In this document: piece by piece, positions 35,212-44,900 of the stretch
Layout: each line of letters begins with the position of its first letter
How positions within the stretch are numbered: the stretch's first letter is position 1
Source: Halorubrum salsamenti
GTDB taxonomy: Archaea; Halobacteriota; Halobacteria; Halobacteriales; Haloferacaceae
DNA length: 64,000 nucleotides
Reading direction: 5' to 3'
Assembly: GCF_007671685.1 (NCBI RefSeq)
Contig: NZ_VCNL01000001.1
Location: 885,261 to 949,260, forward strand
Position numbers and translations under genes: made by a program
Notes under the pieces: model-generated
Seen by the model: the letters and a program-made list of their open reading frames with translations, nothing else
What the model was told of the DNA's origin: nothing
The model's database searches: none

Positions 35212-35646
35212 ATGTACTCCCAGATTCTCGTGCCGACCGACGGTAGTCCGGCGTCGGACGCCGCGATCGAGCACGCGATCGATCTCGCCCGACACTACGA
35301 CGCCCGCCTTCACGCCCTCTACGTCGTCGACGGCGCGGCGTACTCGACGCTCGAAGCGGGCGCCGATATCGTCGTCGAAGCGCTCGAATCCGAGGGGAAA
35401 GAGGCCACGAACCGCGTCGCCGACGCCGCCACGGAGGCGGGCGTCGACTGCGAGACGACGATCGCCACGGGCACCGCGTACCAGTCGATCCGCGACTACG
35501 CCGACGAGAACGGCATCGACGTGATCGTGATGGGAACCCACGGCCGGAAGGGGCTCGACCGCTACCTGCTCGGCAGCGTCACGGAGCGGGTCGTCCGAAC
35601 CTCCGACGTGCCGGTACTGACGGTGCGTCAGCCCGCCGATGAGTAG
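35212..35646 (+). CDS. Universal stress protein, UspA family
   Basis: This is a single-domain Usp of 144 residues, the standard length. It starts MYSQILVPTDGSPASDAAIE. The ATP-binding signature is GTHGRKGLDRYLLGSVTERV near residues 107-126, followed by the C-terminal strand VPVLTVRQ. The role is inferred only as stress-related nucleotide binding. It lies between TFB-1 and the menE-like ligase; the ligase starts 27 nt after its stop, so they may share a transcript. Confidence 0.92.
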   Translation: MYSQILVPTDGSPASDAAIEHAIDLARHYDARLHALYVVDGAAYSTLEAGADIVVEALESEGKEATNRVADAATEAGVDCETTIATGTAYQSIRDYADENGIDVIVMGTHGRKGLDRYLLGSVTERVVRTSDVPVLTVRQPADE

Positions 35647-35673
35647 ACGACGCCCGCAGATCCGGTGACGACG

Positions 35674-37752
35674 ATGCGCGACTGGCTCTCACACCGCGTC
35701 GTCTCCTCGCCGGACCACACCGCGCTGATCCGGGCCGAGGACGGAGAGGCGTGGACCTACACCGACCTCGACCGGCTCGTCTCCGAGACCGCCGGCCGGC
35801 TCGTCGCTCACGGCATCGAGGCGGACGACAGGCTGGGCGTGCTCACGCCGCCGTACGTCGGCACGGTGGGGCTCGTCCACGCCGCGATGCGGATCGGGGC
35901 GACGTTGGTCCCGCTGGGGCAGGAACTCACCGAGCGGGAGCTCGCCGAGCGCGTCGGGCGAGCCGATCTCGATGCAGTTGTGTGCGCGGAGCCGACGGAG
36001 GGAGCCGCGCTGGGCGCCGTCGACGAATGCGATGTCGCCGCCGACGTTCCGGTGCTCTCCGTCGACGATCCTGGAGCAGAGGATGTCACGGCGGTACACG
36101 GCGTCGATCCGGAGCCGGTCGATCCGCCGGAGTGGATGGACTCGGACGTCCTCTGTATCCTGTTCACCTCGGGGACGACGGGCGATCCCAAACCGGTGCC
36201 GCTCACCGCGGGCAACATCTACAGCTCGGCGGTCGCCTCCGCGTTCCGGCTCGGCGTCGAGCACGGGGACCGGTGGCTCGTGTCGCTATCGCTCCACCAC
36301 ATGGGCGGGCTCGCCCCGGTGTACCGCTCCGTGCTGTACGGGACGACCCTGGTTCTCCGCGAGGGGTTCGACCCGGGCGGCACCGCCGACGACATCGACA
36401 CCTACGACGTGACCGGCATCTCGCTGGTCCCGACGATGCTCCAGCGGATGCTCGACAGGCGGGGAACCCTCTCGGACACGCTCCGCGTGGTGTTGCTCGG
36501 CGGGGCGCCGGCCCCGGACGAACTGATCGAGCGCTGTCGCGACTACTCGGTCCCGGTGTATCCGACTTACGGGATGACCGAGTCGGCCTCCCAGATCACG
36601 ACCGCGACGCCCCGACAGACGAGGGACCGACTCGGCACCGTCGGCCGACCCCTGTTCGGTACCGACGTGACGGTCGTCGACGAGGACGGGACACCGGTCG
36701 AACCCGGGGAGGCCGGCGAGATCGTCATTGACGGCCCGACGGTGACTCCGGGATACATTGACGGCACATCGGAGGGCCCCGATAGCGCGCTCGACCGGTC
36801 ATCGTTCGGCCCGCACGGTCTCCACACCGGCGACGTGGGTCGCTTCGACGACGAGGGGTCCCTCTACGTGCTCAACCGGCTCGACGACCGGATCATCACC
36901 GGCGGCGAGAACGTCGAACCCGGCGAAGTGGTCGACGTGCTCCGGGAGTTCCCCGCGATCGATGACGCCGCCGTGGTCGGGATCGATGACGACGTGTGGG
37001 GCGAGCGCGTCTCCGCGCTGCTGGCAGTCGGCGACCGGTTTCGAGACGACGCGACGGTCGGAGACGAGAGCGACGCCGGGGGTGGGGACGAGGCCGGTGC
37101 AGCCGATAGCGGTGCACACGACGGAGCGGCGAGCGGCGATGCGGCAGACGGCGGAGATGGAGACGACGACGGACCGACCGAGAGCGATGTGCCCCCGCTC
37201 GTGGACGAGGAGCGGCTCGTCTCGTTCGCCCGAGATCGGCTCGCAGGATTCAAGATCCCGAAGTCGGTCGCGTACGCCGACGATCTCCCCCGCACGCTGT
37301 CGGGGACCGTCGACCGGGAAGCGGTGCGTCAGATCCTCCGCGAGCGCGGACACGACCCCCGGAGCGACGCCGATCTGGAGACGGCCGGGTTCGAGCCGGC
37401 CGAACCGACCGAACCGGACGAGTCAGATGAACCGACCGAACCGGATGAGTCAACCGAAGCGACCGAAGCGACCGAAGCGATCGATTCGGATGAGCCGTCG
37501 ACAGCGGGATCACCGTCGAACGGCCGAGACGAAAAAGCAGCCGGGGAATCCACCGACAGCGAAATCACCGACGACGGCGGTGAGAGTGACGCCGGCGGTG
37601 AGGGGGATGCCGAAAGCGACGAGACGGCGGCCAAGCGCGACGCCGATGGAACGCCGAAGCGCGACGACGGCGACGACGCAACGAACGACGACGGCGACGA
37701 CACAACGAACGACGACGGCGACGACACAATGAACGACACCGACAGCGAATAA
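35674..37752 (+). CDS. menE: o-Succinylbenzoate-CoA ligase-like AMP-forming ligase with acidic tail
   Basis: MenE activates o-succinylbenzoate to its CoA ester in menaquinone synthesis. The 692-residue product has the AMP-binding motif LFTSGTTGDPKPVPLTAGN near residue 165, then SLSLHHMGGLAPVYRSVLYG, YPTYGMTESASQIT and DRIITGGENVEPGEV. The C-terminal lysine segment is FKIPKSVAYADDLPRTLSGT. Two unusual parts stand out. One is an acidic Gly/Ala/Asp insert near residues 455-505 inside the C-terminal domain. The other is a roughly 120-residue tail of Glu/Pro/Thr and Asp/Asn/Thr repeats (EPTEPDESDEPTEPDEST, NDDGDDTTNDDGDDT) not found in normal MenE. Substrate is inferred from motif resemblance. A GTG 9 nt upstream is an alternative start. 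Confidence 0.82.
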   Translation: MRDWLSHRVVSSPDHTALIRAEDGEAWTYTDLDRLVSETAGRLVAHGIEADDRLGVLTPPYVGTVGLVHAAMRIGATLVPLGQELTERELAERVGRADLDAVVCAEPTEGAALGAVDECDVAADVPVLSVDDPGAEDVTAVHGVDPEPVDPPEWMDSDVLCILFTSGTTGDPKPVPLTAGNIYSSAVASAFRLGVEHGDRWLVSLSLHHMGGLAPVYRSVLYGTTLVLREGFDPGGTADDIDTYDVTGISLVPTMLQRMLDRRGTLSDTLRVVLLGGAPAPDELIERCRDYSVPVYPTYGMTESASQITTATPRQTRDRLGTVGRPLFGTDVTVVDEDGTPVEPGEAGEIVIDGPTVTPGYIDGTSEGPDSALDRSSFGPHGLHTGDVGRFDDEGSLYVLNRLDDRIITGGENVEPGEVVDVLREFPAIDDAAVVGIDDDVWGERVSALLAVGDRFRDDATVGDESDAGGGDEAGAADSGAHDGAASGDAADGGDGDDDGPTESDVPPLVDEERLVSFARDRLAGFKIPKSVAYADDLPRTLSGTVDREAVRQILRERGHDPRSDADLETAGFEPAEPTEPDESDEPTEPDESTEATEATEAIDSDEPSTAGSPSNGRDEKAAGESTDSEITDDGGESDAGGEGDAESDETAAKRDADGTPKRDDGDDATNDDGDDTTNDDGDDTMNDTDSE

Positions 37753-37813
37753 ACGGTCCCGACGTTCTCCGTTGTTCCACGGACGTTTTGGCCACCGAGT
37801 TCGCAGTTAAGAC

Positions 37814-38962
37814 ATGGATCTGCTCGACGATAGCGTCGTTCCGGAGCACGCACGCGACGTGAAGGCCGAAGCCCGTGAGTTCGCCGACGAGTACATCGCA
37901 CCGAACGCCGAGGCGTACTACGAGTCGGGCGAGTACCCCTGGGAGATACTCGAGGCGGGGATGGACGCCGGGCTCGTCGCGCAGGACATCGGCGAGGAGT
38001 ACGGCGGGAAGGGGTACGACCTCGCGCAGGTGCTCGCGATCGCAGAGGAGTTCTACCGCGCCGACGCCGGCATCGCGCTCACCCTCCAGCTCGCGAGCTT
38101 CGGCTGCGAGATGGTCGAGCAGTACGGCACCGACGAACAGAAGGAGGAGTACCTCCGCCCGGTGGCGGGGAACGACCAGATTTCGGGGCTGGCCGTCTCC
38201 GAACCGGAGACCGGCTCCGACCTCGCGGGGATGACGACGAAGGCCGAGAAGGTCGAGGGGGGGTACGAACTCACCGGAGAGAAGTACTGGGTCGGCAACG
38301 CGGTCGAGGCCGACTGGCTCACCGTCTACGCCAAGACGGGCGACGGTGAGGACCGCTACTCCAACTACACGCTGTTCATCGTCGAGACCGATTCCGACGG
38401 GTACGAAGCGGAGCACATCCCGGAGAAGATGGGGATGCGCGCCTCCAAGCAGGGCCACATCGTCTTCGAGGACTGCTTCGTCCCCGAGGAGAACGTCGTC
38501 GGCAGCGAGGGCGGCGGCTTCTACGTGCTCGCCGACTTCTTCAACCACGGCCGCGTCGTCGTCGGCGGCCACGGGCTCGGGCTCGCCGCCGCCGCCATCG
38601 AGGAGGCGGAGGAGTTCGTCCACGGGCGCAACGCCTTCGGGCGCACCGTCAACGAGTTCCAGGCGGTTCAACACACCCTCTCGGACATGCGGATCGGCTT
38701 CGAGTCGGCGCGGGCGCTCAACTGGCGCGCCTGCGAGAAGGTCGCGGACAACGAGGACGCCGGCTACTGGGCCGCCTTGGCGAAGACCAAATCGACCGAG
38801 GTCGCGACCGACTGCGCCGAGAAGGGGATGAAGCTCCACGGCGGGCGCTCGATCCTCACCGACCGCCGGATCGCCCGGGTCTACCGCGACGTGCGCATCC
38901 CGGTGATCTACGAGGGAGCCAACGACATCCAGCGGAACCTGATCTACCGGCAGTCGCGGTGA
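37814..38962 (+). CDS. Acyl-CoA dehydrogenase
   Basis: This FAD enzyme oxidises acyl-CoA to the 2-enoyl-CoA and passes electrons to an ETF. The 382-residue protein has the usual length and the landmarks ISGLAVSEPETGSDLAGMTT, YWVGNAVEADWLTVYAKTG and AFGRTVNEFQAVQHTLSDMR. It ends with RVYRDVRIPVIYEGANDIQR, where Glu near residue 367 is the catalytic base. The preceding CoA ligase is on the same strand 61 nt upstream; cooperation in one acyl-CoA pathway is possible. The natural chain length cannot be told from the sequence. Confidence 0.93.
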   Translation: MDLLDDSVVPEHARDVKAEAREFADEYIAPNAEAYYESGEYPWEILEAGMDAGLVAQDIGEEYGGKGYDLAQVLAIAEEFYRADAGIALTLQLASFGCEMVEQYGTDEQKEEYLRPVAGNDQISGLAVSEPETGSDLAGMTTKAEKVEGGYELTGEKYWVGNAVEADWLTVYAKTGDGEDRYSNYTLFIVETDSDGYEAEHIPEKMGMRASKQGHIVFEDCFVPEENVVGSEGGGFYVLADFFNHGRVVVGGHGLGLAAAAIEEAEEFVHGRNAFGRTVNEFQAVQHTLSDMRIGFESARALNWRACEKVADNEDAGYWAALAKTKSTEVATDCAEKGMKLHGGRSILTDRRIARVYRDVRIPVIYEGANDIQRNLIYRQSR

Positions 38963-39033
38963 GCTGAGAGAGCGTCGGTCCGAGCGATGCGCCTCGACGA
39001 AAACGCCAAGACGCCGGGGGGACAGTACCGCGT

Positions 39034-40899
39034 ATGCGACTGGAGGACTACTGGGGGATCGGCCCGAAGACGAGCGAGCGGCTCGCGGAGTCGCTCGGGA
39101 CCGAACGGGCGGTCGAGGCGATCGAAGCGGCCGACGTGCGGGCGCTCGTCGACGCCGGGCTCCACCGCGGGCGAGCCACCCGGATCCTCCGCCGGGCCAA
39201 CGGCGAGGCCGGCATGGACGTCCTCGCGACCGGCGACACGCGCTCGGTGTACGACGACCTCCTCGCGCTGGCGGCGAGCCACGCGCTGACCGCCCACGCC
39301 GCCGACCGGATCCGAGTGCTGACGCCGCTCACCGACCGAGACGCGGTCGAATCTCGTCTCGACGACGTGGTCGCCGCCCGCGACGCGTGGGCGTCGCTCG
39401 ACGACGGCGAGCGCGAGCGTGTGACCGAGGCGTTCGACGACTACGACGACGCCGACGGCTCGGACCTGGCGGCCGTCGAGACCGCCGTCGCGCTGCGCGA
39501 GGTCGGCCTCACGGAGGCCCCCTTCGAGGACATCGGGACGCTGGACGGGGAGAGCCTGCGCGACGCCGCCGACGCCCTCGCCGACGTGCGAGGCGCGATC
39601 GATCCGACGGGCGCCGGCGGCGACGGCGAGATCGAGATCGCGCGCGGCGCGGACGACGAGTTGGACCGGCGGCGCGACCAGCTCGACGCCGCCGAGGAGC
39701 TGGCCAACTCCGCGTTCGACGTACTCGACGCCGTCCGAGACGGCTCCCTGCGCGACTTCGAGGCGCTGGAGGCCGCGACGATCGACCACGTCGCGAGCGA
39801 GACCGGCGTCGACCCGGCGACCGTGCGATCGGTCGCGCCGGACGACGCGCTCGACGCCGCCGACTTCGTCTCCGCCACGCTCCGCGATCTGGTGGCGGAG
39901 CTAGAGGAGGCGGTCGCGGAGCGCGAGGAGACCGTCGCCGCCGACATCCGGGAGCGGATCGGCGGGATGCGAGGCGGGAGCGGAGCGGAGGACGGGGGAG
40001 ACGGTGGCGACGGCGAAGGCGACGAAGAAGGCGGCGCCGGCACCGTCGCCGGCTCGGTCTCGGCCGTCTCCGACGCCGCGTTCCTGCTGTCGCTCGCGCG
40101 GTTCGCGGTCGCGTTCGACCTGACTCGCCCGACCTTCGTCGACGACGGCGTGGCCGTGCGCAACGCCCGCAACCTCTTCATCGACGGCGAGGTCCAGCCG
40201 GTGTCGTACGCGATCGGAACCCACTCGCTGACGGGGGATCTCGGCGTCGCAAACGCCGAGGCGCCACCGACCGGCGACCGCGTGAGCGTCCTCACGGGCG
40301 CGAACTCGGGCGGGAAGACCACCCTGTTGGAGACGGTGTGTGCGGTGGCGCTTTTGGCGTCGATGGGGCTCCCGGTGCCGGCAGAGGAGGCGGAAGTCGG
40401 CGCGTTCGACCGGATCGTGTTCCACCGGCGGCACGCCTCCTTCAACGCCGGCGTGCTGGAGTCGACGCTGAAGTCGGTGGTCCCGCCGCTGGTCGAAGAC
40501 GGCCGGACTCTGATGCTCGTCGACGAGTTCGAGGCGATCACGGAGCCGGGGCGGGCGGCTGACCTGCTGAACGGGCTCGTGACGCTCACCGTGGATCGGG
40601 GCGCGCTCGGGGTGTACGTCACGCACCTCGCAGAGGACCTGAGCCCGCTTCCCGACGCCGCCCGGATCGACGGGATCTTCGCGGAAGGGCTCACGAACGA
40701 GTTGGAGCTGCGCGTCGACTACCAGCCGCGCTTCGGGACGGTCGGGAAGTCGACGCCGGAGTTCATCGTCTCGCGTCTCGTCGCGAACGCGAAAGACCGC
40801 GGCGTCCGCGCCGGGTTCGAACACCTCGCCGGCGCGGTCGGCGAGGAGGCCGTCCAGCGCACCCTCTCGGACGCGGAGTGGTCGGCGAGCGATGACTGA
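39034..40899 (+). CDS. MutS-family ATPase with N-terminal helix-hairpin-helix
   Basis: The 621-residue protein starts MRLEDYWGIGPKTSERLAES, a helix-hairpin-helix DNA-binding region at about residues 1-50. A helical middle part with an acidic, Gly-rich insert (GGDGGDGEGDEEGGAGT near 325-340) follows. The MutS ATPase domain is then visible: Walker A LTGANSGGKTTLLETV near residue 425 and Walker B LMLVDEFEAIT near 492, then GVYVTHLAEDL. It lacks the mismatch-recognition N-terminal domain of MutS1 and the Smr nuclease of MutS2. It is therefore an archaeal MutS-like (MutS5-type) protein whose role in repair or recombination is unproven. Its stop overlaps the next gene by 8 nt. Confidence 0.85.
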   Translation: MRLEDYWGIGPKTSERLAESLGTERAVEAIEAADVRALVDAGLHRGRATRILRRANGEAGMDVLATGDTRSVYDDLLALAASHALTAHAADRIRVLTPLTDRDAVESRLDDVVAARDAWASLDDGERERVTEAFDDYDDADGSDLAAVETAVALREVGLTEAPFEDIGTLDGESLRDAADALADVRGAIDPTGAGGDGEIEIARGADDELDRRRDQLDAAEELANSAFDVLDAVRDGSLRDFEALEAATIDHVASETGVDPATVRSVAPDDALDAADFVSATLRDLVAELEEAVAEREETVAADIRERIGGMRGGSGAEDGGDGGDGEGDEEGGAGTVAGSVSAVSDAAFLLSLARFAVAFDLTRPTFVDDGVAVRNARNLFIDGEVQPVSYAIGTHSLTGDLGVANAEAPPTGDRVSVLTGANSGGKTTLLETVCAVALLASMGLPVPAEEAEVGAFDRIVFHRRHASFNAGVLESTLKSVVPPLVEDGRTLMLVDEFEAITEPGRAADLLNGLVTLTVDRGALGVYVTHLAEDLSPLPDAARIDGIFAEGLTNELELRVDYQPRFGTVGKSTPEFIVSRLVANAKDRGVRAGFEHLAGAVGEEAVQRTLSDAEWSASDD

Positions 40900-41353
40900 C
40901 GGTGACCCGCCACCGTCCGGCGCTCCCGACCGGATCCGGTCGATCGCGGTCCACCGGGGCGACGTGGCGACCGCGCTGGAAGCGGCCCTTCGGAGCGACC
41001 GCGAGGTCGTGCTCCGCGTGACGCCGCCCTTCTCGGGGCGGATGCGCGCCCGACTGCACAGCCTCGGAGCGGGGACGGTCGGAGAGCCGGACGCGGGTGA
41101 GGAGAGAAGCTCCGACGACCCCGCCCCGATACACGTCGACCCCCGCGACCTCGTCTCGGACGTGCCCCCGTACCCGGAGGTCGACGAGACGATGACCGAT
41201 CACCCGGACGCCGACGTGGAGACCCGCCGGAAGCGACACACCGAGGCCGTCGAGTCGTGGCGAGAGACGGTTCGGGAGTCGGTGGTCGACCGCGTCGAAC
41301 TCGACATCGGTAACGAGCGGGCCGTCGAAGTCGACGTGGCCGCACTCGGATGA
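40892..41353 (+). CDS. Conserved hypothetical protein coupled to the MutS-like gene
   Basis: I do not recognise this 153-residue acidic protein. It starts MTDGDPPPSGAPDRIRSIAV and has GDVATALEAALRSDREVVLR, then a Pro/Asp region (HVDPRDLVSDVPPYPEVDET) and a charged helix (ETRRKRHTEAVESWRETVRE). No metal or nucleotide motif is seen. Its start lies within the last codons of the MutS-like gene (8-nt overlap), implying translational coupling and perhaps a common function. Confidence 0.7.
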   Translation: MTDGDPPPSGAPDRIRSIAVHRGDVATALEAALRSDREVVLRVTPPFSGRMRARLHSLGAGTVGEPDAGEERSSDDPAPIHVDPRDLVSDVPPYPEVDETMTDHPDADVETRRKRHTEAVESWRETVRESVVDRVELDIGNERAVEVDVAALG

Positions 41354-41440
41354 GTGCCCTCCGATCGTTGACAACGGATCTACCGCATTTCCGGCGGAAT
41401 CCGTCGACTCGCCGTGGTCAGTACGGCAACAGCGCCGAGT

Positions 41441-41896
41441 GATAGCGGGAGTGGGTATTGCAGTTCGGTGGTATCGATTTAGTTATTTAAATAGACCTGA
41501 GCCACGGCATCGATCGCTTATAAACGAGGGTTGCGGTTGGCGCGCGCCTGCGAGCGGCCGCCCCCGGCGGCCGCGAGTCAGCGCGTGCGAGGGACGCGGT
41601 GAGCGCTCGGAGAGCGCGAACCGCGAGGCTGGGGAGGCGTGAGGTGCGGTTGCGGTGCTGTACGGGTGGGATTCAAAGGGGCAGCCGGCGAGGCGGGCGC
41701 AGGTGACGTAAGCACTGCAGGGAGCGAGCAGCACGAGCGACCGAAGCGCGCAGCGAGCGTGCGCCCGCCTCGCCGGCTGGGGCTTTGGAAGTCTTCACCG
41801 CAAAGCCGTCGATCCCTTATAAACAGCCGACAGCAACACCACAATCCGACTTATAAACGGCTACTCTCACGACGTACTACACTCACTCCCGCTATC
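41441..41896 (+). repeat. Structured repeat E4 with flanking inverted repeats
   Basis: The core is 41531-41803, closed by TTGCGGT (41531-41537) with ACCGCAA (41797-41803). P1 has inner GCGGCCGCC-ccc-GGCGGCCGC. P2 is CGCGGT/ACCGCG with inner GCGCTC-gga-GAGCGC. P3 is a perfect 20-bp stem, 41682-41701 with 41760-41779. The core is flanked by homology shared with E5 and by perfect 13-bp inverted repeats GATAGCGGGAGTG (41441-41453) and CACTCCCGCTATC (41884-41896). TATA-like boxes occur at 41483-41492 and 41517-41525, and TTATAA sites lie on the right. It fills the 606 bp between convergent genes. No protein is credible here. Confidence 0.6.
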
Positions 41897-41959
41897 GGTC
41901 ACGAAGCAGCCATCAGCGGCCGATCGGTTCCACAGAACCGATTTAAAAACCCCGCTCAG

Positions 41960-44900
41960 CTACAGCCGGAGCCGCTCGACCGCGGTGCCGGCGCCCGAGA
42001 ATTCGGCGAGGGTCGCGTCGGCGTCGGTGTCCGCAGCATCCTCAGTGTTCGCGGCGGCGACGACGATCGTCTTCGCGTCGAGCGCCGGATCGAGGTTGAT
42101 TTCGTACTCGCCGTCTTCCGGCGTCGCAAGCACGGATCCGCTCGGGGTGTACACCGCGACGGTGTCTGCGGTCGTCTCGCCGGCGACGACGAGGGCGTCG
42201 TCGATGTACTCCGCGGTCGCGTCGAGGGTGGGCGCCGCGGAGCGAGCGCGCTCGACGTAGCGGTCGCGGACGACGGTCGGCGTCTCGACCGGTTCGCCCG
42301 CCTCGACGCCGTGTGCGAGCCGGATGAAGCCGGCCATCGACCACGCGAGCGGGGTGGCCCCCCCGGTCCCTTCGCCGAACTCCCAGCCGTAGTCGGTCGG
42401 GTGCTCGCGGTCCCACACCTGCTCGGGGAGCATCCGCCCGGAGTTTCCGAACTCGGCCATCGTCTCCAAGAGGGCGTCGGGCTCCAACGCGTCCTCGTCG
42501 GTGCCGCCGAAGGCGTCCGGGCCGTCGGCCCGGGCGCGAAGCTCGTACTCGCCGCGCTCGCCGGTGAAGATCGGCCAGAGCCGCCCCCGGCCGTCGCCGT
42601 CCCCAGCCCACGGGCCGCCGGGGTCGCCGCGCGCGATCTCGCCGTACGCGTCGCCGACGTACCGGTACCACGCGGGACCGTACGGCGTGTCGACGCGGAT
42701 CGAGTCGTCGACGACCGAGACGGAGTTGCGGACCGCGTCGTCGTCGGCGGGCTTCACGCCGAGCCGGACCAGTTCGAGGAAGCCGCCGTCGACGATCTCC
42801 CGCTCGTCGTAGGTGGGGCCGTCGTTGGCGATCGTCCGGGGGCGGCCGGACTCGGGATTCCCGTCGGCCGTGATCCGAACGTAGTAGGGGGTCTCGCCGT
42901 GTCGCTCGGTGCCGGCGGTCGTCGCGCACCACTCCTCGACGCGGGCCGCCCAGTCGTCCGCGAGCGCGAGCCACGCGAGGGCGTCGGCGCGGAGGGAGTC
43001 CGGGGATTCGGCGGGCCCCTCACCGGTGGCGCCGCCCGCCTCGATCCGGTCGGCCTCGGCGACCGCGAGCGCGGCGCCGCAGACGAGCCCCGCGATCTCG
43101 GCGGCGATGCTCGACGGCGAGAAGCCGGCCTCCTCCTCCCAGCGCTCTTGGGCCGTCTCCGGTCCGTTCGCGGCGATGTAGCCGAGCGAGCGCCGGACCT
43201 GATCGTAGGTGTAGTCCGCGTCGGCGGGTGAGACCCCGTGCTCGTACAGCTGCCACGCCATCACCGACGGGAAGGCGATGTTGTCCATCTGCTCGCCGCC
43301 CCATCGCGTGCGCCCGTCGATGTAGGTGTTCTGCGGGAGGAACCCGTCGTCGTCCTGCTGGGTGTTGTACAGGTACGCGAGCGCGTTCGCGCCGCGCTCG
43401 ATCTCTCCGACCTCGATCAGGGCGGTGAACACCTGATAGAGGTCGCGCGACCAGACGAAGTTGTAGCCGTAGCCGCGGTCCTCGGCGGCGTACTCCGTCT
43501 CGCCCCACGGCACCGACGGGCTGGCGATCCCCGCGCCGTCGTGGCGCTTGTCCTCGACGGCCGCGAGCGTCATCAGCGCGAACCGGTACTGGGTCTCCAG
43601 GTCCGTATCGCCGGTCACGGAGGCGGGGTAATCCCGGTCGGCGAGCCACCCGCGCCAGGTCTCGACGTACGATTCGGAGACGTCCGCGAAGCCGCGGGAG
43701 ACGGCGCCGCGCGCCTCGCCGAGGGCGGCCGCGGTGTCGGCGTTCTCGGCGAACCCGAGCGCGACCGCGTCCGACACCTCGGTGCCGCTCCCGACCAGCC
43801 CGGCGAGCACGACGTTTCCGGTGGCGGTCTCGGTCCCGTCGCCGCGGTCGCCGTCGGCGAACAGCGCGTCAGCCGCGTCGCCCCCTGCCGCGAGGACGCT
43901 CGCCCAGTCGAAGCCGTCGTTGCTGTCCAGCGCGAGCGCGACCTCGAAGGAGTCGCCCTCGTCGTCGACGAGCTTCCCCGGATCGCGATCGGCGGCGTCG
44001 TCGTTGCGCGCGAGCAGGTGGTACCCGTCCGAGTCGCCGACGCGGTCGCCGCGGTCGTTCGTCCCGACGTTCGTGACCGTGGTGTCGACGAGGGCGTACA
44101 CGTCGTACTCGCGACCCCCCTCGAACGTCACGTCCGCGAGGATCGCGTCGCCGTCGGTGTCGACCGCGTACTCGACGGTGAGAGTCCAGCTGTGGCCGTG
44201 GCCGTCGCCGGTCTCGCGGATCGTCTGCGTGTACGCGAGGGCGTCGTCGACGGTCGGCTCCGTGGTCCGTTCGACCGTCTCCGTCGCCGTCACGTGGCTC
44301 GTCTCGTCGAAGGTGCGAACCGTGTACCCCGTCTCCGGGTCGGCGACGAGGAAGTCGAACGTCCGGACGTTCATCACGTCGATCCGGGGGAACCGCGCCT
44401 CGGTGAGCGCGCCCTCGGTCAGCGTGAACCAGACCGGCACGGGGTCGGCGGCCTCGTGGTCGGCGGGCGTGCCGACGCCGAACTTCCGGCCGGTCGTCCA
44501 GTGGGGGGCCTCGTCCGGCCCCCGCGGCTCGTCGTGCGGGACCGGGAGCGCCCCGTATCTCGCGAGCGTCACCGTCGCGTCGATCCGGAGGGCGTGCGAC
44601 CACGCGATGGGAGTCGCGCCGTCGAGGTCGCCGTCGTCGAACGCCTGCTCGGCGATGAGTCCGGCGTCGTTGACGAACGGCCCGTCGGGCTCGCACAGCG
44701 CGTAGAGGTCGCGCGCGGCGCCGAACAGCTCGTGGGCGTCCCCGTCCCGTTCGCGGACGAGCCCGCCCAGCTCGGCGGCGGCCGTCGACCCCCACAGCGT
44801 CGCGATCGACCACACCTTCGCGGCGCCCTGCTCCGCGGTGCGCCAGTCGTCGCCCGTGAACCTGACGAGCCCCTCCACGTCGGCCGTCTCGCGGCGGAGC

